A stretch of 20,244 bases of DNA from Apostichopus leukothele (Eukaryota; Echinodermata; Holothuroidea; Aspidochirotida; Stichopodidae). This document shows, in pieces, positions 1 to 7,628 of the stretch. The notes under the pieces were generated by a model. It worked only from the letters and a program-made list of their open reading frames with translations, searched no databases and was not told the DNA's origin. Each line of letters opens with the position of its first letter. Position 1 is the first letter of the stretch. A program made the position numbers and the translations under genes. Location: NCBI GenBank assembly GCA_010014835.2, contig JAAAKB020200299.1, forward strand, positions 1 through 20,244, given 5' to 3'.

Positions 1-1140
1 ATATACAGAATGGGATGGTGAGGGGGGGGGGGATGGGTGGGGCTTATGGATCGGCAAGGAACTGAATACGAACATTTTTATGATTTTATGAAAAAAAATT
101 GCTTCTGATCTAGAAGTGAGTAGAAGCTGCAATCCATTGTCCTACAAACTTTCCTCATTGGTGATTTTGCGATGATACAATTGCTTGTGCAGTGTAGCAG
201 GTAGACGTTGTTCCCATCTATTTACACCTTTTATTGGTACGAGACCAAACAAAGTTGACAGGATTATGAGTTTTACTTATGAAATCATTGCAAATTCACA
301 GCAACAGACAGTTTTTTTAACACTTTATTTTTGAAAGTTTAAACTGACAGGTATGCTGTTGTTGACACGTCACAAGAAATCAAGGCTTTTAGACCGGCAC
401 CCCCCCCCCCATCCGACAACCGTCCATATGATGGTCTGTGGTGTGGTGAAGAATTGATATAAAAAAAACAACCAAAACAGTCCACACATATAAACTGTAC
501 CAGTGATGCAGTCTAAATCATACTGAGCCATTTGTTTTGGCATAAAGGTACAAAAATGTTTATGTGGTGCGAGTTAAGTTTTTCTATAGTGTTAACTAAT
601 ATACTGGTTGGGGGGGGAGGGGGAGGAGTGGATATGGATACATATGCTTGAAAGTTTTAAAAACATTCTGCAGAAAAGGGGCTAGTGGAGGGGGAGGGAC
701 ATCAACCCCTCTTTGACCCCTCCTAGCCCCTGGGCAATGATCCAGCACCACAAGGCAGCTAACATGAAACCCTTACATTCCATTTCTGACATAAGCCCTT
801 CTGGAAAGTAGTCTAGCCATTTCAAATCAAATATTTGCTAAGACTTTTTTTTATTGATTTAAAAGTTATCATAAACACTCTGAGAGTGAAATTAACCAAT
901 AAAATGAACTTTCATTTATAGCTTAACTATATAGTCAAGTTTCACTTAAAATAATGAAGAAATGTATGATTTTTTTAAAAGATTTCTAAATTTCCTTTTG
1001 CATAGGATCACTGTGTATAAGTATGCATCAGAAAATGTTTGTTAAAATTGCTAAATTTACTTATGAGTGAAACAGATTGATGGAGTTATCACTGCCTTAA
1101 CTGTAGGAGGATTGTTGACAAATAGGATACTATCCAGGGA

Positions 1141-1440
1141 TTCAAACTTTGTTTTACTTGGTGACCCTATCTGTCACCTTCATCTTGACACCCCCACCCA
1201 CCAGTAGGAGATGATGTGGCCTGGGGAAAGGGACTACAGGGAGGGGTATCCCCAGCTCCCTGGTTGCAATATGGTGTTACAGTATGATTATTAAGGGTCC
1301 CTAGTTTCCCAGCTCCCCTGTTGAAATATGGTGTTACTGTATGATTAAGGATTCTTAGTTTCCCCGGTTGCAAGATAGTGTTACTGTAAATTTGGGAATG
1401 AATTTTTCTCAATTTTGTCATTATGAGAACCTTTTTCGAT
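1141..1440 (+). repeat. Dispersed repeat, copy 1, with internal tandem array
   Basis: This stretch resembles 9381-9600 in the same orientation. Both begin TTCAAAC, then have TGACCCTA, TCACCTTCATC, an AG(A/T)-GTGG-C block, an AGGG..GGTATCCCC block, and a TTGCAA(A/G)ATA..GTTA block further on. Similarity is moderate by eye, with gaps, so the copies are old. It is probably a SINE- or MITE-like family, but neither a polymerase III promoter nor clear terminal inverted repeats were seen, so the class is open. The 98-codon frame on the - strand across it is a by-product of the repeat. Confidence 0.5.
1251..1395 (+). repeat. Tandem repeat, about 57-bp unit, 2.6 copies
   Basis: The units start near 1251, 1308 and 1362. 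Each contains CCC(A)GCTCCC or CCCCGGTTGCAA, followed by AATATGGTGTTAC (or AGATAGTGTTAC), GTATGATTA, AAGG and CTTAGTTTCCC. The third unit is cut short after TGTTACTGTAA. Unit 2 is a few bases shorter than unit 1. The array sits inside the dispersed repeat copy and is absent from the matching place in the second copy (about 9480-9530), so it arose after the two copies separated. Confidence 0.75.
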
Positions 1441-1919
1441 GAAATAGAAACCATTTCTACCATTTGTTTATTTGTCTTTCCTTTTTCTTTAATGTTTGTC
1501 CTTTTTTACTTTTAACCTTTTTTTTGTTTTTTGTTTGTTTTTTTTGTGGCAAACTGCAATACTAAGAATTCACCCAGGCATGTTGCCTAAGATAGATTTA
1601 GATTTTTTTATTTATTTTTATATTTTTTTTATATGGGCGTTGAAGTTAAAGGCTAACTCTTCATCATTTCCACCAGTCAACATTTCATTCTACAATATCA
1701 TTTCCTTCCTTCTTTCTCTTTCTTCCTCTTTTTTACTTTTTTTTTCTTGTTGTTGCTCTGTCTGAATATCTTTTTCGAATAGTCACTCGTCCGTCTGTAA
1801 CCTGGAATTGATTCGACTCATGTATCTCAGCTTTTTGTCACGATCATTTGAATGTCATGCATGTACCCACCGTTCAGTGTTGACTCACCGGAATGAAGAC
1901 GAGTTGTGGTACCGACCGT

Positions 1920-2215
1920 GAAAGAAGAGAGAAACGAGAAACGAGATGGGAAAAGAAAAAAAAATTGAGATGGAGAATGAGGATGAGGATGAGAATGAGG
2001 ATGAAGAAAAAGTAGCAGGAAACAGTGTTGTTCAATTACCTTGAAATTGTCACAAGACTCAGCCAGTTGCTGTGTACAACCTTCTCAAAAGCAATTACTT
2101 AAGGTTGAGGGTTTTCATAAGCAGAGCGATGAAAGAGAGCATTCCAGAAAAAAAAAGAGGATGAAAAAAGAGAGAGAGAGAGAGATGGGAAGGAGAAGAA
2201 GAGGATGGCGAAAAT
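1920..2215 (+). repeat. Purine-rich low-complexity tracts
   Basis: Two purine-rich blocks, 1920-2030 with a run of GATGAG/GAATGAG units near 1975-2010, and 2130-2215 with a (GA)n stretch near 2169-2185, are separated by ordinary sequence. They are simple-sequence DNA within the intron. Frames through them code only for Lys/Glu/Arg-rich peptides and have no sign of being genes. Confidence 0.7.
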
Positions 2216-2528
2216 ACACTCACTGAAGATGGGTTTTATAAAAGCCAAAATGTGTATAAATATTGCATGAGAAGATTGTGAACTGTTCCCCATCGCCCCG
2301 GAAGATAGTAACGAGATGATTCGGTTTTGAATTGTATAAAAAGAAAGGAATTATTGCTATGGCAAAACAAAACAACACAGATACACAAAACAAAGGTTTG
2401 AAAAATTCAGATCTGACTTAATGAAATGGGATTTGTTTATCTTTAGCGGTTGTTGTTCTTGTTAATTTTCTTTTTATTTTGTCACTGCTCCCATCTTGTA
2501 TCTTGTTTGTTCGTTTGTTGTTTTGTTT

Positions 2529-2866
2529 GTATTTTTTGGTTTTTGGTTTCCATGTATAAAAAGCTTAGCTCATTTTTCTCTTCATTTTCTTCTTCTTCTT
2601 CTCTGTTGTATGATATATACATGTTGTGAAAAGTCAAATACTAATATTCTTCTCGACCAAGTTTCCCACCGTGTGAACAGAAACAAGGCATTTTTTTTGT
2701 ATTTTTGGTTTCCATTTATAAAAAGCTTCTAAGCTTTTTTTTTCATTTTCTTCTTCTTTCTGTTACTGGCCACAATATTTGTATGATATATTATATACAT
2801 GTTGTGAAAAGGAAAATACCAACATTCTTCTCGACCAAGTTTCCCACCGTTTTGAACAGGAACATG
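2529..2866 (+). repeat. Tandem duplication of about 165 bp before exon
   Basis: Copy 1 is 2529-2690 and copy 2 is 2699-2866. Shared blocks in order: GGTTTCCAT(G/T)TATAAAAAGCTT, CATTTTCTTCTTCTT, GTATGATATA, TATACATGTTGTGAAAAG, AATACTAATATTCTTC or AATACCAACATTCTTC, TCGACCAAGTTTCCCACCGT, and GAACAGAAACA or GAACAGGAACA. Copy 2 has a small insert (TACTGGCCACAATATT region). By eye the blocks are around 85-90% alike apart from indels, so the duplication is fairly recent compared with the other repeats. Copy 2 ends only 40 bp before the exon at 2906, so the duplicated DNA probably contains the branch-point neighbourhood. Confidence 0.85.
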
Positions 2867-2905
2867 TAAAATAATATCTCTTTTCTTCTTTTGTTTCCGT
2901 TGCAG

Positions 2906-2957
2906 TGAAAAATTTACTAGATTTTGCCAGTGGAAAAATGTAGAACTTAACATTAAC
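2906..2957 (+). CDS. GRK2/3-type receptor kinase, exon A (end of RGS-homology region)
   Basis: The exon codes for EKFTRFCQWKNVELNIN, preceded by one base that completes a codon, probably Ser. This aligns with residues 169-185 of human GRK2 (DKFTRFCQWKNVELNIH; numbering from memory), with D to E and H to N as the only changes. The 52-bp length is one base plus 17 codons. It is bounded by TTTCCGTTGCAG on the left and by GTGAGT on the right, both good splice sites, and ends in phase 0, as exon B requires. In GRK2/3 this stretch forms the last part of the RGS-homology domain and its link to the small lobe of the kinase. The RGS domain of this subfamily binds active G-alpha-q. The protein works in the cytosol and at the plasma membrane, phosphorylating agonist-occupied receptors. 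GRK2 versus GRK3 cannot be told apart; most invertebrates have a single copy. Confidence 0.93.
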
Positions 2958-5595
2958 GTGAGTACCAAGTTTTGATGCTATCTTTTAGCAAGATAAAATG
3001 TTATAGCAGTTTCCGTTTGATGTTCAAAACAGTATATTACTTTACAGTTTTTGTGACCTGTCTGTCTCGTACTTCTGGAAAGTATCTTGGTGTTCAAACT
3101 TACCTGTCCCCTCACATCCAATGCACACTATCCCTCTACAATGTGTGACCAGGTAACTGTGGAACACAGACCTCCCACAAAATCGACCGGTCATCTCCCC
3201 TTGAAAGGCAGAATGGAAACATTGACCTGCGCTCAGATCATCCTTGTTTTGTTTCGATTGTGACACGTCCATATTAAAGAATTATTTTAAGGCAGAACTA
3301 TAATCTTGATATTTCCTTAGTTCCAACAAGAAATTTGAGAGAGATTTGTTTGCAAGCAACGTTTTTATAGCTATCCCGGTCTTTGATATATTCAGCTTTT
3401 AAAATGTGCTTAATGCTTCTTTAATCCTAAATTGCGCATTACGACAACATGGGTTCCTCAACGCAGACCCGAATATTAATGTTAAAACCCGCTCATTTTA
3501 TAAAATGTTAATAACTCGGCCGAAACATGTTTCTTGCGACTTCATACGAACAACTAACCACACTTGGATGACATCCAGAACCATCTATCCTTGACAACAA
3601 GTGTGTAATGAGTACGATGTAAACGGGTCTTTTTTAGGCCATAAAAGTCTCTATGTATTCCTGTTGAGTATTGTGTCGCCTCTGAGGAAACTGACCCATA
3701 ATGGGATGCGCATTAAACAAAACTAAATCGGTCAACTTTGACCGACGAACCTCAGATTGTTTAAATGGTCATTTCTCGTAAAGCAGTAAAGAAACAGAGA
3801 CGTATCAAAATTAACTCGTTGCCGAATGTCATCCTGTTACATTCTCCTCATTTTTTTCTCTCCTTTCTGGCAAAGAATCAATACAGTATTCATGTTGTTG
3901 AAAATAAATCATTTCAAAAATTGCTTTTCAGCAGCCTTTAAAATCCTATATTGCTATTAATGCCATTTTCATCTCCTTTATTGCTGGAGTTATGAATTTA
4001 TAAACAATATTGATTGACTTTTACCATCATACCCATTGTGGCTTGAACAAAACAGACAATACCATGTCTTTAGTGTTTGTTATTTCTTTTGGGCAGACCA
4101 GATGTTTGCCAGATAAATATGGGTTTGAAATTTAAGAGAAACTAGATCTCACATCATGAATATTACACATTAAAAATGGGTTATGTTAATGTTGGGAAAA
4201 AAAGAAAAAAAAACGCTTTAAATTTTCTTCTCTAGCAGCTGAGAAAAACATTGTTTTTTAGAATATTTCACTGCAATGATACCATCTTGTTAGCTTTTGT
4301 TAAACCTAATAAATGCATCTGGTAACATTTCAGTGGGTGAGATCATCATCATCATAGCAAATGAGGTGAAATTAATTTGTTGTTTTTTTCTCTTAACAAG
4401 CTTCAAGTCATATACCATAGAATAATAAAATAAAGAAATATTTTTAAGGATTTGCTATATTAAAGAAACTGTGCAAGTTAGATTATATTGACAGCCCAGC
4501 GAAGAAGGATGAAACTGAAGAACACCAAGAACAACATTAAAGGAAAGTTAACTTGTTAAACAGCATGTGCCATAATGATATCACAGACCACCTACTGAGA
4601 ACCATATCTTAGAAAACCCCAAATTAAGTCAGCTTTTGAAACAACCCATACTTAGAGTTTGGAACAAGACATTATCGAGCAAGGGCCTTTTTGTATCTCG
4701 GAAGTGTGGAATATTCTAGTCTCTCCCGAAAGTTTCGCCAGCGTAATTTTCCGCTATTTAAAGCATCCCATACCCATCTCGATGTAAACATTTATTGCGT
4801 TTCAAACATGTCGGAAGGGGAAGAACTGTAGCCCTCTTGGGTTTACTCGAGTTTTTACACAATATCCATTTACACATCAGTCATTCAATCAATTGATTCC
4901 AGTCTCTGCTTGTAGGTAGACTTTATTCGTGAAACTCTGGACTACCAGCAAAAATGCAAATGAATTCTTTTTCTCCTTCTGCCTTCTTCCTTTCTGTCAA
5001 AGTCTGCAATTTGCAGAAGTCTTGAGTTTGACTGGAAGCTCCCAAGCGGAGGGCTTCTGTCATGTTGTGACATAGGCAACCCCGTCCAGTTAGCCAAGCT
5101 GATGAAGAAAGGTTTCCATCGCGGTTGAAACAAAATATTCCTGTTCTCTTGTGTTTCACTGCGAGGGATGACTCTTGATTGTGAAATGCAACGAAACACT
5201 TTTTGTTTTTTGGGGTGGGGAGGGGGGGGGGCGGGTGAATAGCCTAAAGTTTCTTTTCTTGGGTTTCTTGAAATAATTTGGGGACTTTTTCTTGTACCAT
5301 AATACAAGAATTTATTTTCTTTTCTTTTCTCTTCTCTTCTTTCCACAAAAGAAAGCTTGGAGTTCTTAATTAATAAAGGTTCTTTTTCACTTTTGCTTAG
5401 TAAGTTTGATTGAAAGCTTTATTCACTTTGTACCTGAAAACAACCGATTTTGTTGTAGTTTTTAGCTTTTATTGCTGAGCAGCATAATATCAATTTTACT
5501 TTTGTTATTGTTGTCATGATGCTTTGAACTTTAAACAAACTCATACTTTCAGTATCAAATAAAACTCTTGTTTTCTGTTTGTCTCTCTGTACTAG
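2958..5595 (+). other. Intron between exons A and B (2638 bp)
   Basis: The donor is GTGAGT at 2958 and the acceptor is CTAG at 5592-5595, after a pyrimidine-rich run (GTTTGTCTCTCTGTA). It contains a - strand frame at 3042-3272 with splice-like borders (see findings), a TTAAAGGAAAG followed by a 42-bp match to the later TTAA element (4537-4602), a poly-G tract at 5211-5235 and a (TTTTC/TCTTC)n stretch at 5318-5344. I see no other gene in it. The - strand frames near 4923-5346 are rich in Lys/Arg because of the simple sequence and look spurious. Confidence 0.85.
4537..4602 (+). repeat. Possible fragment related to the TTAA element
   Basis: The part 4561-4602 (CAGCAT..CCATAATGATATCACAGACCACCTACTGAGAACC) matches 14314-14356 inside the complete element (CAGCAT..CCATTGTGACATCACGGACCACCCACTGTGATCC) at about four bases in five. 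About 20 bp upstream is TTAAAGGAAAG, which fits the terminal pattern TTAAAGGRR of T2/Kolobok-type elements. No matching CCTTTAA end was found at a sensible distance, so this is at best a decayed or internally deleted copy, or an element that shares only one module. Confidence 0.35.
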
Positions 5596-5687
5596 TTAAC
5601 AATGAACGACTTCAGTGTACACAGAATAATCGGCAGAGGTGGCTTTGGCGAGGTCTATGGATGTAGAAAAGCTGACACAGGAAAAAT
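5596..5687 (+). CDS. GRK2/3-type receptor kinase, exon B (start of kinase domain, Gly-rich loop)
   Basis: The exon reads [20 protein letters not shown] followed by [10 protein letters not shown], then two bases of the next Met codon. All 30 residues are identical to human GRK2 186-215 as I remember it. It opens the protein kinase small lobe: IGRGGFGEV is the ATP-binding glycine-rich loop (GxGxFGxV), which closes over the ATP phosphates. The acceptor is the CTAG at 5592-5595 and the donor is GTAAGT at 5688, giving 92 bp. The codon split AT|G is completed by the first base of exon C, so the phases agree. The ATG at 5602 is an internal Met of the GRK family and not a translation start. A - strand frame overlapping this exon is a shadow. 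Confidence 0.97.
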
Positions 5688-6230
5688 GTAAGTTTTGCAA
5701 GTACATGGCAAGCTATTGGTGGGGGTAGAGGGTGGGGAGGGGGGGACAGGGAAGGACGGTCATGATGGGGTTGGGGATGACTCCTACCAGGACAAGAATA
5801 GATGGATGTCATGTAGAGTTGACTTGACATAAGTCACAGTTTCCAAAGGGATTTGAGTCACTTTATTCTATGATTCGACTTGACTTGACTCTTGGCTAGA
5901 CAGTCACCTGGATTGACTCGATCGATGAGTCACTCGAGTCGACTCATTAGGTGAGTCAGTTGTGTTAACTCCATCTGAGAGGTACTTGAGTTGACGCGAT
6001 TGGTGAGTCACTTGAATTGACTCGAATCTTGAGTCCTTTTGCGTTAAAGTCATTGGTTACTCGACATTGGCTTGATTTTCGTCTTGATTTTTCAACCGTT
6101 GGTTGACTTTAAGTCATTCAAACATCGGTAATGCGCGCAACAGCCACTTTCTGTTTTTTAGTTTATATCTGTATCGTGAAAGCAACTCTGAAACTCTGCA
6201 TGACATGAAGGAACTCTCTTTATTTTGCAG
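5688..6230 (+). other. Intron between exons B and C (543 bp)
   Basis: This is the shortest of the visible introns: donor GTAAGT at 5688 and acceptor TTTATTTTGCAG ending at 6230. The first part (about 5718-5780) is G-rich with several runs of three or more G on the + strand. The second part (about 5812-6112) is a degenerate repeat built from GAGTCA/TGACTCG words (separate entry). Confidence 0.9.
5812..6112 (+). repeat. Degenerate GAGTCA/TTGACTCG repeat with AP-1-like motifs
   Basis: The region repeats words such as TTGACTCGA, TGAGTCACTTGA and CTTGACTTGACT at irregular spacing of about 20-40 bp. Four exact TGAGTCA motifs lie at 5854, 5926, 5952 and 6004. The stretch 5926-5946 begins TGAGTC and ends GACTCA, so it is nearly palindromic. 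TGAGTCA is the consensus site of AP-1 (Fos/Jun) bZIP factors. The motif count could be a by-product of a decayed minisatellite whose unit contains this word; nothing in the sequence shows that the sites are used. Confidence 0.6.
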
Positions 6231-6327
6231 GTATGCAATGAAATGTCTGGACAAGAAGCGGATAAAAATGAAGCAGGGAGAAACGTTAGCTCTGAACGAG
6301 AGGATCATGCTTTCCCTAGTCAGTGAG
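6231..6327 (+). CDS. GRK2/3-type receptor kinase, exon C (catalytic Lys strand and helix C)
   Basis: After one base that completes Met, the exon reads [20 protein letters not shown] then [12 protein letters not shown]. It matches human GRK2 217-248 in every residue but the last (E for T). The Lys of YAMK corresponds to Lys220, which holds the ATP alpha/beta phosphates, and the Glu of NERIML corresponds to Glu239 of helix C, its salt-bridge partner; both are present, so this part is intact for an active kinase. The exon is 97 bp, with acceptor TTTTGCAG and donor GAG|GTAAAG at 6328, ending in phase 0. A second donor-like site, GTGAGG, lies 5 bp upstream at 6323; using it would shift the frame in exon D. 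The intron after this exon is very long. Confidence 0.97.
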
Positions 6328-6455
6328 GTAAAGAAGACCAAAAAAAAAAAAAAATTCAATTCTTTTCATGATGGCAATCCTGATGCCTACCACCTAATTT
6401 GTGAATGTGTGTACATGTGTGTGTGTGTGGGTGAGTGTGGATGGCTAGGGTTGGT

Positions 6456-6475
6456 GGGGGGGGGGGGGAGGGGGG
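6456..6475 (+). repeat. Poly-G tract after a TGTG-rich stretch
   Basis: Thirteen G in a row (6456-6468), one A, then six G, preceded by a TGTG-rich stretch at 6401-6440. The 125-codon + strand frame that runs from 6103 through exon C into this tract follows exon C only by reading on into the intron; its tail is not real protein. Confidence 0.85.
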
Positions 6476-6832
6476 TGTAGGATGAATGGAAGAGGGGGGG
6501 ATATGTAGTGGTTCTTGGGGCTCAAAATGAGACAGTGCTAAATAAGATTGAACAGGAAAATTTGTGAAATGCTTGCTAGTTTGTCACTGCACAAAATATA
6601 AGCCACCTAACTCGTAATGTTTTGCTGCAGCAAAGAAATAGCAATAATTTGCATATTTGTGTAACACTCTTCACATGAAATTTGTCCATAGAGAGTCGTT
6701 GCCAACTCATTACCATTTCTGGATGAGTAGATACCTCCAGGGACATAAATTGCTCCCCTTCATCACCCATGCCCGTGCTCCCCATCTCCCCCCGTCCCTC
6801 CCTCTCGCCGGTTATTGTCGGCAGAGACCTGA

Positions 6833-6865
6833 AAACCGATCCTTTATTTCGTTTGGCATCGGTTT
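6833..6865. repeat. Inverted repeat, 8-bp stem, 17-nt loop
   Basis: AAACCGAT (6833-6840) is the exact reverse complement of ATCGGTTT (6858-6865), separated by 17 bases. A second hairpin with the same stem core and the same loop length lies at 7170-7198. Confidence 0.7.
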
Positions 6866-7169
6866 ACGTTACATAACGAAATTGCCTCGTATGTAAACAT
6901 TGCCAGTGTCAGGTTTGTTCTTCATTGCTCCCATGTGCCTTTCAATCAGCAATAAAAGGTATCCCCTCTCAAGCGGTCTCTCAAGCGGAGGCATTTAGTA
7001 TGCAGCAAGATGACGCAAGCAACTTTAATGCTATCGGATGCTGGACGTCATCGCAAGAACCGGCGGATTTTTTGGGATGATAATTTTGCGGTGTATATAG
7101 GAACTCGATATGCCAGAGCAAAGCGAGTAGCGAGCGGTTGATAAGAATTAGCCCGACGAGCACACACGC

Positions 7170-7198
7170 ACCGATCCCGATTTGCGATAGGTATCGGT
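7170..7198. repeat. Inverted repeat, 6-bp stem, 17-nt loop
   Basis: ACCGAT (7170-7175) pairs with ATCGGT (7193-7198) across 17 bases. The loop matches that of the hairpin at 6833-6865 in about 9 of 17 positions, and both are followed by T, A and then an ACG or TCG step, so they may be two copies of one small repeat about 335 bp apart. Confidence 0.65.
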
Positions 7199-7596
7199 TG
7201 TATCTCGTTCTGGGGTCTAGAAGAAAGAGGGAAGGAGAAAAGAAAACAGGCTTCTTCTTACAGGAGAGACATTTTTATGGTTATAGATTGGAATGTTCGT
7301 CCGTACGATGATTTGCGAAGCTTGTCAGTTATTAATGACATGTGATAACAGAAAATTTGGGCAGACTTATTAGGGAGAACGGACGGGCGTATTAAGAGAT
7401 GGTCAAACATATTCAGCAGTACACTGTCTTTAGGCATGTCATGTCTCCTTCAGATCACTGCAAACTGTGGTAAATGCGATTCAAAAACGGTTGACTACAA
7501 GGAAAGAACTCTTGCCTCATTTAATGGTCTCCGATTACGAGAAAGCCAGGTAAAAACATTGTGAAGAAGAAATCTGAGTACTCCTTTTCAAGAGAT

Positions 7597-7628
7597 GGGG
7601 ATGGGGTAGGGTGGGGATGGGGACGGGG
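7597..7628 (+). other. G-quadruplex-type motif, + strand
   Basis: Six runs of three to four G (7597-7600, 7603-7606, 7609-7611, 7613-7616, 7619-7622, 7625-7628) are separated by loops of one or two bases. This fits the strict definition of an intramolecular G-quadruplex and would be in the transcribed RNA of the host gene, since it is on the coding strand. Confidence 0.7.

Larger units (their letters stand above)
1..2905 (+). other. Intron (3' part) upstream of first visible GRK2/3 exon
   Basis: No exon of the RGS-homology region preceding the exon at 2906 could be found here: I looked for codons matching the conserved [20 protein letters not shown] stretch and saw none on the + strand. The intron therefore starts left of the window. 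It holds runs of 11 G (22-32) and 11 C (400-410), an imperfect hairpin (677-694 with 717-731), a dispersed repeat with a tandem array (1141-1440), a T/C-rich tract (about 1480-1770), purine-rich tracts (1920-2030 and 2130-2215) and a tandem duplication (2529-2866). The 3' end carries a pyrimidine-rich stretch and TTGCAG before the exon. The open frames in this stretch are short, low-complexity and not convincing as genes. Confidence 0.8.

Noticed and set aside
1496-1765. Hydrophobic 89-codon frame that looks like membrane segments
   Set aside because: The Phe/Leu/Ser content comes from a T/C-rich low-complexity tract; there is no other support.
5602-5604. ATG in exon B as a start codon of a short kinase
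   Set aside because: It is the conserved internal Met of LTMNDF, directly follows in-frame exon A sequence, and has a good splice acceptor just upstream.
6103-6480. 125-codon + strand frame containing exon C
   Set aside because: Only 6231-6327 is real exon sequence. The N-terminal part is intron before a clear CAG acceptor, and the C-terminal part reads through the GTAAAG donor into poly-A and poly-G simple sequence.
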